64,000 nucleotides of DNA from Diplonema papillatum (GCA_030068145.1 JAPJBO010000770.1:44929-108928); one strand, 5' to 3'; shown: positions 1 to 11,102, numbered from the stretch's first letter. Translations and numbers: made by a program. Notes: generated by a model from the sequence alone, not told the origin.

Positions 1-1475
1 TTGAAACCCCTGCCTGATCAACTCTTTCAGGTGTCAACTCCGCTTAAAAGCCCCGAGTGCCACATTACTCTAAACCCCCTGGACTTCAACTTTCTCTCTG
101 AAACCCCCGAGTGTCAACTTTAACTCTAAAAATCCGGAGTGTCAACTTGAACTCTAAAAAATCAGGAGTGTCAACTTGAACTCTAAAAAATCAGGAGTGT
201 CAACTTGAACTCTAAAAAAATCAGGAGTGTCAACTTGAACTCTAAAAAAATTAGGAGTGTCAACTTGAACTCTAAAAAAATCAGGAGTGTCAACTTGAAC
301 TCTAAAAAAATCAGGAGTGTCAGCTTCCACTCCTAAAAATCAGGAGTGTCAACTTGAACTCTAAAAAATCAGGAGTGTCAACTTGAACTCTAAAAAAATC
401 AGGAGTGTCAACTTGAACTCTAAAAAATCAGGAGTGTCAACTTGAACTCTAAAAAATTAGGAGTGTCAACTTGAACTCTAAAAAAATCAGGAGTGTCAAC
501 TTGAACTCTAAAAAAATCAGGAGTGTCAGCTTCCACTCCTAAAAATCAGGAGTGTCAACTTGAACTCTAAAAAATCAGGAGTGTCAACTTGAACTCTAAA
601 AAATCAGGAGTGTCAACTTGAACTCTAAAAAATCAGGAGTGTCAACTTGAACTCTAAAAAATCAGGAGTGTCAACTTGAACTCTAAAAAATCAGGAGTGT
701 CAACTTGAACTCTAAAAAATCAGGAGTGTCAACTTGAACTCTAAAAAATCAGGAGTGTCAACTTGAACTCTAAAAAATCAGGAGTGTCAACTTGAACTCT
801 AAAAAATCAGGAGTGTCAACTTGAACTCTAAAAAATCAGGAGTGTCAACTTGAACTCTAAAAAATCAGGAGTGTCAACTTGAACTCTAAAAAATCAGGAG
901 TGTCAACTTGAACTCTAAAAAATCAGGAGTGTCAACTTGAACTCTAAAAAATCAGGAGTGTCAACTTGAACTCTAAAAAAATCAGGAGTGTCAACTTGAA
1001 CTCTAAAAAAATCAGGAGTGTCAGCTTCCACTCCTAAAAATCAGGAGTGTCAACTTGAACTCTAAAAAATCAGGAGTGTCAGCTTCCACTCCTAAAAATC
1101 AGGAGTGTCAACTTGAACTCTAAAAAATCAGGAGTGTCAACTTGAACTCTAAAAAAATCAGGAGTGTCAACTTGAACTCTAAAAAATCAGGAGTGTCAAC
1201 TTGAACTCTAAAAAAATCAGGAGTGTCAGCTTCCACTCCTAAAAATCAGGAGTGTCAACTTGAACTCTAAAAAATCAGGAGTGTCAACTTGAACTCTAAA
1301 AAATCAGGAGTGTCAACTTGAACTCTAAAAAATCAGGAGTGTCAACTTGAACTCTAAAAAATCAGGAGTGTCAGCTTCCACTCCTAAAAAATCAGGAGTG
1401 TCAACTTGAACTGTAAAAAATCAGGAGTGCCAACTTGAACTCTAAAAAATCAGGAGTGTCAACTTTCACTCTCTC
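1..1475. repeat. 29-30 bp minisatellite array
   Basis: About 48 head-to-tail copies of a 29-30 bp unit containing AGGAGTGTCAACTTGAACTC and an A-run of variable length. A variant unit with CAGCTTCCACTCC recurs every several copies, giving irregular higher-order structure. The left edge (1-140) is degenerate. The unit resembles the dispersed intronic repeat near 7655, 22410, 48655 and 49857 (TAAAA..CCCCGGAGTTTCAAGCGAACTTTCACTC type), so the array probably expanded from one copy of that repeat. It ends about 30 bp before a splice acceptor. Confidence 0.95.
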
Positions 1476-1505
1476 CTGCATATCAAGCGAACTTTCCATC
1501 CACAG

Positions 1506-2225
1506 AACCAAGCTTACGCCGGCGCGTCATGCTTGGTTGCCGTGCATGCACTGTGCATGGTGTTCGCGATCCAGATGACGACGCGGAGGCGGCTCCTGCT
1601 AGTAAGCACCGGGGGCTGCGCGGTGAGTTTGGTGTGCCTCGGGCTCCTCCAGGCCGCCGGCGCCGGCGCCCCTGCGCAGGTGGCCGCGCTGGCTGCGCAC
1701 TACGTCCTGCACACGACGGGGTTGAACTGCGTGCCGTGGGTGTGCGCCTGCGAGCTCTACGTCGCGAAGTACCGCGAAATGGGGATGGCCGCCTGCGTCT
1801 GCGCGATGTGGGCCACTTTCAACGTGGTCCGGGCCGCCAAGTGTGCCTCGGTGGGCGCGTTCGACGGGGCGAAGTTCTTCCTCGCCTCCGTGATCAGCCT
1901 CCTGGGCTTCATCTACACCTACTTCAAGCTCCCGGAGACTTCTTCCGTGCGCCTGGGCCGCCGGTCCTGCCACGAGGGCACCGAAGACGACCGGTCGCTG
2001 TTCGTTTCGAGCGGGCAGCTTGGCGACGAATTCGCCGAAACGCTGGCAGGCGGCGACGGGGAAGACGCCTTCGGCACGTCGACGACGCCCGTGCACAGGG
2101 CGCGGCAAGGGTCCATGCGCAAGAAGAGGCGCGCGGGCGACTCGCCGCTCGTGCAGCCGTGCGCTTCCGGCAGCAGCACCTTGTCCTTCGAACTGCAGGC
2201 GGCCGCCTGCACGAGGATCATCTGA
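1506..2225 (+). CDS. Terminal exon of an MFS sugar-porter-type transporter
   Basis: The exon follows a CACAG acceptor at 1501-1505, starts in phase 0, and runs 239 codons to TGA. It resembles the C-terminal half of sugar/inositol porters (Sugar_tr family). A hydrophobic helix is followed by an RRRLLL loop (the GRR.LL signature after TM8), two further membrane segments, PWVCACELYVAKYREMG (the PxxxxxE..P..R region between TM10 and TM11 in the family), more membrane helices, and KLPET (the PETKG signature after TM12). The last about 95 residues form a polar cytoplasmic tail rich in Ser, Arg and acidic residues. Upstream exons lie outside the window. Substrate cannot be read from this part. The 3' portion of this exon was copied several times downstream. 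Confidence 0.7.
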   Translation, partial: NQAYAGASCLVAVHALCMVFAIQMTTRRRLLLVSTGGCAVSLVCLGLLQAAGAGAPAQVAALAAHYVLHTTGLNCVPWVCACELYVAKYREMGMAACVCAMWATFNVVRAAKCASVGAFDGAKFFLASVISLLGFIYTYFKLPETSSVRLGRRSCHEGTEDDRSLFVSSGQLGDEFAETLAGGDGEDAFGTSTTPVHRARQGSMRKKRRAGDSPLVQPCASGSSTLSFELQAAACTRII

Positions 2226-4500
2226 CGAGGTTGACATGCCCAGTGGATGCAGTTTACACTCAACCCTACAAGAAGAGAGCGCTCAGACTCGCAACGCAAT
2301 GGGCAGTGCGATCCGACAGTTCCTGCACCAAGACCATCTGAGGACGCTGACATGCCCAGTGGTTTGTAGTGTGCACATCAACCCTGCAAGAAGAGAGCGC
2401 TCGGACTCGCAACGCAATGGACATTGCATTCCGACAGCAGGTTGGCGTGCCAGTGGTTTATAGTGTGTCACACGTTAACCCTGGAAGAAGAGAGGCCTTG
2501 GCTTCATCTACATCCACTTCGAGAAGCTCCCGGAGACTTCTTTCGTGCGCCTGGGCCGCCGGTCCTGCCACGAGGGCACCGAAGACGACCGGTCGCTGTT
2601 CGTTTCGAGCGGGCAGCTTGGCGACGAATTCGCCGAAACGCTGGCAGGCGGCGACGGGGAAGACGCCTTCGGCACGTCGACGACGCCCGTGCACAGGGCG
2701 CGGCAAGGGTCCATGCGCAAGAAGAGGCGCGCGGGCGACTCACCGCTCGTGCAGCCGTGCGCTTCCGGCAGCAGCACCTTGTCCTTCGAACTGCAGGCGG
2801 CCGCCTGCACCAGGATCATCTGACGAGGCTGACACGCCCAGTGGATGCAGTTTCGCAACGCAATGGACAGTGCAATCCGACAGTTCCTGCACCAAGACCA
2901 TCTGAGGACGCTGACATGCCCAGTGGTTTGTAGTGTACACATCAACCCTGCAAGAAGAGAGCGCTCAGACTTGCACTGCAATGGACAGTGCATTCCGACA
3001 GCAGGTTGGCATGCCAGTGGTTTATAGTGTGTCACACGTTAACCCTGGAAGAAGAGAGGCCTGGGCTTCATCTACATCCACTTCGAGAAGCTCCCGGAGA
3101 CTTCTTCCGTGCGCCTGGGCCGCCGGTCCTGCCACGAGGGCACCGAAGACGACCGGTCGCTGTTCGTTTCGAGCGGGCAGCTTGGCGACGAATTCGCCGA
3201 AACGCTGGCAGGCGGCGACGGGGAAGACGCCTTCGGCACGTCGACGACGCCCGTGCACAGGGCGCGGCAAGGGTCCATGCGCAAGAAGAGGCGCGCGGGC
3301 GACTCGCCGCTCGTGCAGCCGTGCGCTTCCGGCAGCAGCACCTTGTCCTTCGAACTGCAGGCGGCCGCCTGCACCAGGATCATCTGACGAGGTTGACATG
3401 CCCAGTGGATGCAGTTTACACTCAACCCTGCAAGAAGAGAGCGCTCAGACTCGCAACGCAATGGGCAGTGCGATCCGACAGTTCCTGCACCAAGACCATC
3501 TGAGGACGCTGACATGCTGCGCTTCCGGAGAGCAGCACCTTGTCCTTCGAACTGCAGGCGGCCGCCTGCACCAGGATCATCTGACGAGGTTGACACGCCC
3601 AGTGGATGCAGTTTCGCAACGCAATGGACAGTGCAATCCGACAGTTCCTGCACCAAGACCATCTGAGGACGCTGACATGCCCAGTGGTTTGTAGTGTACA
3701 CATCAACCCTGCAAGAAGAGAGCGCTCAGACTTGCACTGCAATGGACATTGCATTCCGACAGCAGGTTGGCATGCCAGTGGTTTGTAGTGTGTCACACGT
3801 TAACCCTGAAAGAAGAGAGGCCTTGGCTTCATCTACATCCACTTCGAGAAGCTCCCGGAGACTTCTTCCGTGCGCCTGGGCCGCCGGTCCTGCCACGAGG
3901 GCACCGAAGCCGACCGGTCGCTGTTCGTTTCGAGCGGGCAGCTTGGCGACGAATTCGCCGAAACGCTGGCAGGCGGCGACGGGGGAGACGCCTTCGGCAC
4001 GTCGACGACGCCCGTGCACAGGGCGCGGCAAGGGTCCATGCGCAAGAAGAGGCGCGCAGGCGACTCGCCGCTCGTGCAGCCGTGCGCTTCCGGCAGCAGC
4101 ACCTTGTCCTTCGAACTGCAGGCGGCCGCCTGCACCAGGATCATCTGACGAGGTTGACATGCCCAGTGGATGCAGTTTCGCAACGCAATGGACAGTGCAA
4201 TCCGACAGTTCCTGCACCAAGACCATCTGAGGACGCTGACATGCCCAGTGGTTTGTATTGTGCACATTAACCCTGCAAGAAGAGAGCGCTCAGACTCGCA
4301 CTGCAATGGACAGTGCAATCCGACAGTTCCTGCAGCAGGATCACCTGAGGAGGTTGGCATGCCCAGTGGTTTGTAGTGTGCCACACGTTAACCCTGGAAG
4401 AAGAGAGTCCTGGGCTTCATCTACATCCACTTCAAGAGTCTCCCGGAGACTTCTTTTCCGTGTGCCTGCCGGTCCTGTCACGAGGGCACCGATAGTGCAC
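2226..4500 (+). pseudogene. Tandem partial copies of the transporter terminal exon
   Basis: The end of the transporter exon, from the GFIY..F...LPET codons to the ACTRII stop, recurs at about 2500-2823, 3060-3387 and 3822-4147. A short piece lies at 3521-3577 and a decayed piece at 4408-4495. The copies keep the reading frame of the cytoplasmic tail and are almost identical to each other, which suggests recent duplication or gene conversion. The spacers contain a smaller repeat of roughly 70-120 bp (TGACATGCCCAGTGG ... AAGAGAGCGCTCAGAC ... CAGTTCCTGCACCA). No copy carries the membrane helices or its own plausible start, so they are probably untranslated 3' sequence or alternative terminal exons. 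Confidence 0.8.
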
Positions 4501-4688
4501 AGGTTGCAGAAGAGCTTGACTCAAGCAACGGTTCTCGCTCGCTCCCACCCTCCATTCTCACTTCCCAGGCTGGGTACTTGCGGTGAAGGGCGCCATCCTG
4601 CCTTTTCTTGATCCTTTTGGATGTCGGCTCCTTCCTAACCCAGACAGCCAGGATTCTTGGAGGGTGGGATTGTTTCCCTCACTACCTA
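4501..4688. other. Intergenic sequence, no feature recognised
   Basis: Short stretch between the last decayed transporter-tail copy and the TIR element at 4689. No coding signature is seen. Confidence 0.5.
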
Positions 4689-4983
4689 CCTAGGCATAGC
4701 GGTCAAACGATTCGCATGCGAGAATTGGAGCAGGCGTCTTCTGGCCTCTCGCACTGGCTTGGCTACATGGGGCTTGTGCTGACTGAATAGGTACTAATTG
4801 TCGCAGGATTGCACACAATTATTCGCATATAATCGGCATGCGATACTATGCTATCGTCCATTATACTGTATTTGCCCAGGGTTTAATCGTGCGATAATGC
4901 GAATGAAAAACGCGGTATTTGGCGCCAAAGTCCCAAATGCGATAATATGCGATAATACGAATCGTTTGACCACTATGCCTAGG
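4689..4983. mobile_element. MITE-like element with about 27 bp TIRs
   Basis: The left end begins CCTAGGCATAGCGGTCAAAC and continues GATTCG. The right end (about 4957-4983) is its reverse complement with one or two mismatches. The 295 bp interior is AT-rich with GCGATAAT/ATGCGAAT motifs and encodes nothing. If the true ends are GGCATAG...CTATGCC, the flanking TA on each side would be a TA target duplication as in Tc1/mariner MITEs, but the CCTAGG palindrome makes the exact boundary ambiguous. Confidence 0.7.
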
Positions 4984-5800
4984 GTGACGTGTGTAATTGT
5001 CACCCCCGCACACCGTTCTTCTCTTCTAACCACATAGCCATGATCAGATGACTTTGCCGGGGGTCGGAGACTTCTGGAGAAAAGTCCGACTGTTGTATGG
5101 CCGCCTTTATTCTGCCGTTTCACCTGCAAGCCGTACCCCACTCTCGCGTCGCGAATGATGCGCAAAAGAGTGTGACCTTTGCTGAGCGGAGGACATTGAT
5201 GCCATCACGAACGTGGTCCAGTAGCCGCGTGAAGTTACACAACTGAGGGCGGTCCAAATCGCACGTTTTTTACAACGCGTTTTACGTCAAATAATTCGCA
5301 TGCACGTGTGTGCTGCCTTCGCATAGTACGTAGCACTTCTCCTACACCCCAGAATGAAAGGACGAATCCACCCCCCATTCGGACATACACATTTCCCTCC
5401 CCCCGTCCGTTTCGCACACTTCCCCGACTTCTGCCAAACCTCCCGTCACACTCTAGCCTTTTTTGACGGGACACCTTTCCTTCCCACCCTCCTAGCCCAA
5501 CCGCGCCTTCCAGCGAAGCGCGAATTGAAAAAAAGAAAACAGAAAAAAACAAAAAAAACAAAACAAAAAAAGTAAAGCTTTTTTTTTTGTGTCGGAAACC
5601 CAAAAAAACAACTCCAAAAAAGAAGCAAAAAAGAGTCGGAACCTACACCAATCGTCTGCACGCGGGATCGTCGGAAGCACACCAAAAACAAGAGAGAAAA
5701 ACGTTTCGCCACCACGAAGTGACACACGACCCGAAACGAGCAAACGCCCTTCTTTTTTCCACCCCATCCTCTATAGTCCGCGAATAAAGGAAGCGGTCCG
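4984..5800. other. Intergenic region upstream of the giant gene
   Basis: No coding signature. 5340-5500 is pyrimidine-rich, 5520-5640 is a purine/poly-A-rich stretch with T-runs. The start codon of the downstream gene lies at 5801, so promoter and 5' UTR of that gene probably lie here, but no specific promoter motif can be named. Confidence 0.4.
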
Positions 5801-6023
5801 ATGTCGATCTTCGAAACGGTGTGCGCGTGGTTTGACGTCGGGTTCGGAAAACGGTACATAAAGCCCGTGCTGCAGGAGTGCTTCCTCAGCAGAACCCACT
5901 ACGGCGAGCTCGCGGCGGACGACCTCGACGGCAGCAGCTGGCAGGAGCTGCACCTCAACTGCAAGGCGGAGGCAACGCGGAACATCAACACCCACCTCGG
6001 GGGACAGTTCGGCATCCAAAGAG
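5801..6023 (+). CDS. Exon 1: chorein/ATG2-like N-terminus
   Basis: An ATG at 5801 opens 74 codons that end at a GAG|GTGTGA donor in phase 1. The peptide starts MSIFETVCAWFDVG, followed by KRYIKPVLQ, then acidic YGELAADDLDGSSW and the strand QELHLNCKAEATRNIN. This is the order seen at the N-terminus of VPS13/ATG2 proteins: an amphipathic helix, a short G/S turn, a strand of the type L.dv.Lnc..iN, then the 'i..G.l..v.l' strand. That last strand is completed by exon 2 (FGIQR-G-CLYDVEL), which supports the splice. Such proteins are bridge-like lipid transporters at membrane contact sites. The assignment is by pattern only and is tentative. Confidence 0.5.
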
Positions 6024-6136
6024 GTGTGATTTCCCTCGTTTCCCCACAAAAACCTTACATCAGGGCGGAAACAACCCGCACCACGTGAAGCACCGCAAGT
6101 GTCGCGAAACCCAAGCACCATACTGCGAGAAAATAC
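6024..6136. other. Start of intron 1
   Basis: Begins with the GTGTGA donor and carries no recognisable element before the TIR element insertion. Confidence 0.5.
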
Positions 6137-6540
6137 ATATCACCCATTCCACGAAAAAGTGTCACAGATTTCGGCTTTTTTCGGATTTCTGCCGAAAATT
6201 TCCATCTGCAGGTCCGAAAATGGTCGGTTTCGAGATTTTGAGGACACGTTTGAATCCGTTGAGGACAGGGCTTTCCGAATATTTGGTCGGATAAAAATTT
6301 TGACCGACCCCCCCCCGGAAATGGAGGTCGGCACCCGAAAAAATGGGGTCCTGGAGATCGGTTTTTTTTCTCTCTGCATCCAGGAGGGGGTCAGATCTTG
6401 ATCGCTGGGCTAGCTGGCAGCTTGCCCATAATCGCGCATCCCAGAACTACTCGAAAACCAAAAGATTTCCCAAAAAGACCTCGAAAATAATTTCCAGACG
6501 GCTGCTTTTAACACCGAAAAATCGCAAAAAAAAAAAAAAA

Positions 6541-6630
6541 AACCGGACCGGGGGAATCGAACCATGGCCTACAGGGGCCCAGGAGGGTGCGGTAACCGTT
6601 AGGCTATGTTGCCAAACCTCGGGCCTGTTC
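6541..6630 (-). other. tRNA-like (SINE-head-like) segment
   Basis: On the minus strand TAGCCTAACGGTTACCGCA resembles a D-arm/A box and GGTTCGATTCC is a perfect B box. The T-stem and acceptor stem do not pair well, so this is a tRNA-derived fragment rather than a functional tRNA. A second such block lies nearby on the same strand and a third on the opposite strand. Confidence 0.5.
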
Positions 6631-6821
6631 TGTTCTGTTCTGTCTGGCGGAACTTTTACTGCAGCCTAGGCGAGGCTAGCCGGCCTATTCCTGCAGGTAG
6701 TACAGGGGTTCATTGTACCCGCTGTTTACTCCGTTGTTTGTTTGGTCCTACCTCCAAGGAATCGAAGCTAGGGCTTGCTTCCGGGAGCTTATCCCCGAAC
6801 GCCTGGAAAGTCTCTCTGGTG

Positions 6822-6902
6822 GGATTCGAACCGTCGTTGTTCACCTCATAGAGGTAATTTGGTCCCTCGTCCTACCGACTCAGCCAGGTGTACCCCTTTC
6901 GC
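6822..6902 (-). other. tRNA-like segment
   Basis: The minus strand reads CCTGGCTGAGTCGGTAGGAC (A-box-like D arm) and, about 40 nt later, GGTTCGAATCCCACC (B box and T arm). Cloverleaf pairing of the anticodon arm is not convincing. Probably a tRNA-derived repeat inside the TIR element. Confidence 0.45.
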
Positions 6903-7085
6903 TTTTAGCGCCTGCTCAGTTGGAATTCTTATCGGAAAGTGCGAGATCGTCATTTACTCGTTTCCAGTGTCCCAGGACGGTATATCTGCTCTCTCAGAGC
7001 TTATTTCGCCCGGTTTGGGAAGAACTCAAAATGAGTCCAAAAATTCTCACTCGGTAGTGAACAAAAAAAAATTCCGCCGTTTTTT

Positions 7086-7152
7086 TAGCCCATGGTCCAG
7101 AGGTTACCACACCCACACAGGGGTTTGAGGGTCGGTGGTTCGATTCCCGCCG
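7086..7152 (+). other. tRNA-like segment
   Basis: The plus strand has ATGGTCCAGAGGTTACCAC (A-box-like) and GGTGGTTCGATTCCCGCC (B box with a good T arm). The middle is too irregular for a confident tRNA. An intron-containing or degenerate tRNA is possible. Confidence 0.45.
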
Positions 7153-7375
7153 GAAATCGTTTTTTTGGGTTTTTGAAACAGCCCCAAAACCGACCTTTTG
7201 TCCATCTGCACGCCAGATTTTGGTCGCCACGCGAGCTGATTGCTTGCCCATAATCGCCAGGGATAGCTCTTTCCATCCCAAAAAAAAATTTCCCAAAAAT
7301 TCCAAAATTTTGACCCAAAACGGGCTGCTTTTCAGACGGAAAATCTGTGACACTTTTTCGTGGAATGGGTGATAT

Positions 7376-8339
7376 AAACGCGGACAACAGACCGGTACGG
7401 GCTACAAGGCAACCCCTGCTCAACTGTGCTCGCCTGCCTTGATGGCACTTGCACCTTAAAGAACTCAATGCTCAACTTGTAGAACGTGGGGGGCCCAAGA
7501 CCACACTCCACGAAGGAATGTACTTGGTGTCGGTCACAAACAGTCCCGGACATGGCTGGCCATAACCCATAACGAAAGCGTGCACTAAATATACAACCCG
7601 TAACCACATAGCCCTTTCTTGCTCTAAGAGAACCCATTCATGAACGGTCACACGGAGACCCTAAACCCCGGAATTTCAAGCGAACTTTAACTCTTAACAC
7701 ATTCGCTCTCTCTAAATCCCCAGATCTCAAGCGAATATATAACTCCAAAAGGTCTCGATTGGTATGATCCGGCGGGTGCACTCAGAAGTACTTGGGAAGT
7801 TCGCGGGAAGTACGAAATGCAAAATATACTCGAGGGGCTGCCTTGTGCTTACTTCGAAGGAGGCTAGAGGGGGAGAAAACAAAACGGTTGAACGCTGCTG
7901 AACGCTTACGCCCGCCACTAAACCCAGATTCACCTGTGTTTCGTGTGGGCTACAGCACATTTACCTCCTTTGATCTTTTGCAGCTGGCAGCCTCCTCAAG
8001 TATTTCCTACATAGCAGGTGCTTATACAAAAAGAAAAAACGCGGCGAACCGTAACTATATAGTGGGCCCAAGACTACGTGGTGAGCAGTGTGTACTTGAA
8101 ATGCAGGTACCACAAGGGGTAGGCTTGCACTGTCAAAGGCTAGGGTTGCTTGATAGCGTCGTCCGAAGACGGTCTCGATGTGGGCGAAGATGATGACAGG
8201 CTGGTGATACCCGGTCCATTTTTTTTGAACGCTGCGCTTTCGCGCCGCGAGCTTACCAAATAGCCACAAGGTTTTGACCCTGCAGTGCTAAAGGCACATC
8301 GGCTTTGTACCCTTCCTTTTCTGCCAAGTACGGCCGCGC

Positions 8340-8390
<51 letters not shown>

Positions 8391-9097
8391 TCTGGCGTCT
8401 CTCACACCAGGCTCCAACCCGAGCTTCCCGGCGCGGAGAAGATTGGAGATGGAGGCGTTGCGCTCGATCGCGAGCAAAACTCGTCGACAAAGGTCTGCTA
8501 CGCGGACCAGCAACAGAATGCCACCAGCCAGGGGATCGATACCGTCCGTGTTCAATGCACACCTGATCAGGCTGGTGGTTTCTACGCCCGGTGCCCTGCA
8601 AATTGTAAAAACTACTGACCACGCACATAGTTTTCTGTCTCCGGGTCTATTTTTCACGGATCTCTTCATCGGAGCTGTTCGGAGCACAGGGTATCAGAGG
8701 TGGGCGCGTCGTTGCCAGGTGACTCTCGCTCGCTGTTTCGAACAACTTCCGGCGAAGGGCGTCCACACGCAAGGCTTCTGATGGTTTTCCCGGCATTTCA
8801 GCGGAAGACGTGTCTCGCAAATACCGCCACTAACTCGTGCAACGAGCCCGGATGGCAGTCTGGTGTTACCTTGCATTTCGTTGGCCTGCTTGGTCCAGAG
8901 AATGAACCGTTGTCGGAACCCGGCGGGTTTCTCTTCCAGCACTGTGCAGGGTACATTATGCAATTTACCTGGGCCTTGTGCAGGCTGCCGCCGGCAGCAG
9001 TTCTGCCGAGGCAGTCGCTCGGGGGGACAATCTTGATGTAGACGAAGACGATGATGAAGACGGAAGACTACGTGGTGAGCAGCTTAGTACCAACCAC
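7376..9097. other. Intron 1 sequence with scattered repeats
   Basis: No supported gene. 7655-7740 holds a copy of the GGAATTTCAAGCGAACTTTA repeat seen near several exons. 8343-8388 is a (TG)n tract. An AGACTACGTGGTGAGCAG motif occurs at about 8072 and 9065. The rest is unassigned. Confidence 0.5.
8343..8388 (+). repeat. (TG)n microsatellite
   Basis: About 22 TG dinucleotides preceded by GTGTGAG. Reading frames through it give only Cys-Val or His-Thr runs. Confidence 0.95.
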
Positions 9098-9459
9098 CCT
9101 CCACCGCAGGATGTCTGTACGACGTGGAACTGGAGGAGAATGAGAACCTCGTGGTGCTGAGGAGCATCCCAAACAGTTCACAAAGAGTTCAATCAGAGGG
9201 GGGGAGCGGTAGCGATGGAGAAAACGAGCTCGTCCAGCGAACATGGCAACCTTACACGCATTCTATGTCAGAGGCACAACCTGGGAAGGCTCAGCACAAT
9301 GTCAATCCATTCCGTAACCATATTCTCCGGTTAACTCTACTTAACTTAGAGGCTGGCTTTCTATTCCCGCAAGTGTGGCGCTAAATAATAAGAAAAGAGA
9401 AACAGTCAAGAAAAGAGTTTTCAGTAAATTTAGTTCATACCAACCGCCCTCTACCGCAG
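9098..9459 (+). pseudogene. Diverged partial copy of exon 2 with flanking intron
   Basis: CCGCAGGATGTCTGTACGAC followed by a shortened, diverged version of the first codons of exon 2, then intron sequence homologous to that between the later copies. Most of the exon body is missing. This is the oldest member of the local array. Confidence 0.7.
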
Positions 9460-9716
9460 GATGTCTGTACGACGTGGAGCTGAAGGAGAACGAGAACCTC
9501 GTGGAGGCGGAGAGGGCTGAGCTGACGGTGTTCTTCAAAAGGCGCACCGCCGAAGAAGCGGCCTCCCTCACGGGGGAGGAGATCGTGCAGCTGTGCAGCG
9601 CTCTGGGGCTCTCCCTGTTCGAGCACGAAATCAGCGAAGTGCTGAAGGCCGACGGCAGGACGGTGCTCGACTTCAGCAAGGCGCTGAACGTGTCGACGAA
9701 GAGCCGCATGCTGCTG
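9460..9716 (+). pseudogene. Partial tandem copy of exon 2 (copy 1)
   Basis: Identical or nearly identical to the first 257 nt of exon 2, including the CCGCAG acceptor. At codons for SRMLLR it switches to intronic sequence, with no donor at the break. The unit repeats with a 586 bp period. If it were used as a terminal exon it would add about 100 foreign codons before a stop near 10011. Confidence 0.8.
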
Positions 9717-10045
9717 AGAAAACATCCAACCATCCACAAGAAGTTAATCAGAGGGAGCCGTGGAGATGGAGAATACGAGCTCATCCAGCGAACAAGGCAA
9801 CTTTGCATGCATTCTATGTCAGAGGCACAACCTGGGGAGGCCCAACACAAAGTCAATACACTCAGTACCCATATTCTTCGGTTAACCTTACTTAACTTAG
9901 ACGCTGACTTTCTATTCCCGCAAGTGGCGCTAAATAATAAGAAAAGATATCAAAAAATAACAAAAAATCGACCGCGTACTACAAGAAACAGTCAAGAAAA
10001 GAGTTTTCAGTAAATTTAGTTCATACCGACCGCCCTCTACCGCAG

Positions 10046-10302
10046 GATGTCTGTACGACGTGGAGCTGAAGGAGAACGAGAACCTCGTGGAGGCGGAGAG
10101 GGCTGAGCTGACGGTGTTCTTCAAAAGGCGCACCGCCGAAGAAGCGGCCTCCCTCACGGGGGAGGAGATCGTGCAGCTGTGCAGCGCTCTGGGGCTCTCC
10201 CTGTTCGAGCACGAAATCAGCGAAGTGCTGAAGGCCGACGGCAGGACGGTGCTCGACTTCAGCAAGGCGCTGAACGTGTCGACGAAGAGCCGCATGCTGC
10301 TG
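10046..10302 (+). pseudogene. Partial tandem copy of exon 2 (copy 2)
   Basis: Second 586 bp repeat unit, essentially identical to copy 1 including its intron. It has the same acceptor and the same abrupt break at the SRMLLR codons. High identity between units indicates a recent duplication or gene conversion. Confidence 0.8.
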
Positions 10303-10631
10303 AGAAAACATCCAACCATCCACAAGAAGTTAATCAGAGGGAGCCGTGGAGATGGAGAATACGAGCTCATCCAGCGAACAAGGCAACTTTGCATGCATTC
10401 TATGTCAGAGGCACAACCTGGGGAGGCCCAACACAAAGTCAATACACTCAGTACCCATATTCTTCGGTTAACCTTACTTAACTTAGACGCTGACTTTCTA
10501 TTCCCGCAAGTGGCGCTAAATAATAAGAAAAGATATCAAAAAATAACAAAAAATCGACCGCGTACTACAAGAAACAGTCAAGAAAAGAGTTTTCAGTAAA
10601 TTTAGTTCATACCGACCGCCCTCTACCGCAG

Positions 10632-11102
10632 GATGTCTGTACGACGTGGAGCTGAAGGAGAACGAGAACCTCGTGGAGGCGGAGAGGGCTGAGCTGACGG
10701 TGTTCTTCAAAAGGCGCACCGCCGAAGAAGCGGCCTCCCTCACGGGGGAGGAGATCGTGCAGCTGTGCAGCGCTCTGGGGCTCTCCCTGTTCGAGCACGA
10801 AATCAGCGAAGTGCTGAAGGCCGACGGCAGGACGGTGCTCGACTTCAGCAAGGCGCTGAACGTGTCGACGAAGAGCCGCATGCTGCTGCGGAGCATCCTC
10901 ACGCTCACGTCGCAGGCGGCGCCTTCTTCCGCCTTCGCGGACTTGACCCAGCGGTTCCTCTCCAACAGACAGCGTGTCTCGCAGTGCCTGCTGCAAATGA
11001 AGGCGCACATCGGCACTGTCACCCTCGATATCGTCGTCGACAGAGGCGGTCAGAAGCCGGTCGTCTTCAAAGTCACGGCCCGCAACGTCACGTGGGACGC
11101 AG
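10632..11102 (+). CDS. Exon 2: completes chorein-like strand, SAM-like helices
   Basis: The exon runs from CCGCAG|GATG (phase 1) to GACGCAG|GTGCGC (phase 1), about 157 codons. The first residues GCLYDVELKENENLVEAERA and the following LTVFFKRR match the 'G.l..v.l....v.v..a.l.v.f' pattern of chorein/ATG2 N-termini. A helical block follows (LTGEEIVQLCSALGLSLFEH, then ADGRTVLDF and a helix) that has the size and LGL...DG..LL features of a SAM-type fold; that is a weak guess. The end returns to beta strands (VTLDIVVDRGG, VVFKVTARNV), typical of RBG-type repeats. This is the only copy in the array with an intact body and donor. Confidence 0.55.

Larger units (their letters stand above)
6137..7375. 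mobile_element. 1.23 kb TIR element with perfect 31 bp ends
   Basis: 6141-6171 (starting CACCCATTCCACGAAAAAGT) and 7341-7371 are perfect 31 bp inverted repeats. ATAT flanks both sides (6137-6140, 7372-7375) and is a candidate 4 bp target duplication, though ATAT is itself palindromic. The interior encodes no transposase: it is AT-rich with poly-A/T runs and includes three tRNA-like segments and a repeated TGCCCATAATCGC motif near both ends. It is best described as a non-autonomous DNA transposon or large MITE inside intron 1. Confidence 0.85.

Noticed and set aside
1-1475. CRISPR array
   Set aside because: Units are contiguous without unique spacers; it is a minisatellite in a eukaryotic context.
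6541-7152. Three functional tRNA genes
   Set aside because: A and B boxes are present but acceptor/T-stem pairing is poor; described as tRNA-derived.
8285-8628. Cys-Val and His-Thr rich frames at microsatellites (also 50497-50797 and 56811-57706)
   Set aside because: Translations of (TG)n/(CA)n, not genes.
8981-9075. Small acidic exon (DNLDVDEDDDEDGR) with good acceptor and GTGAGC donor
   Set aside because: It is phase 0 to 1, which would break the exon 1-exon 2 frame, and its donor region recurs as a repeat at 8072.
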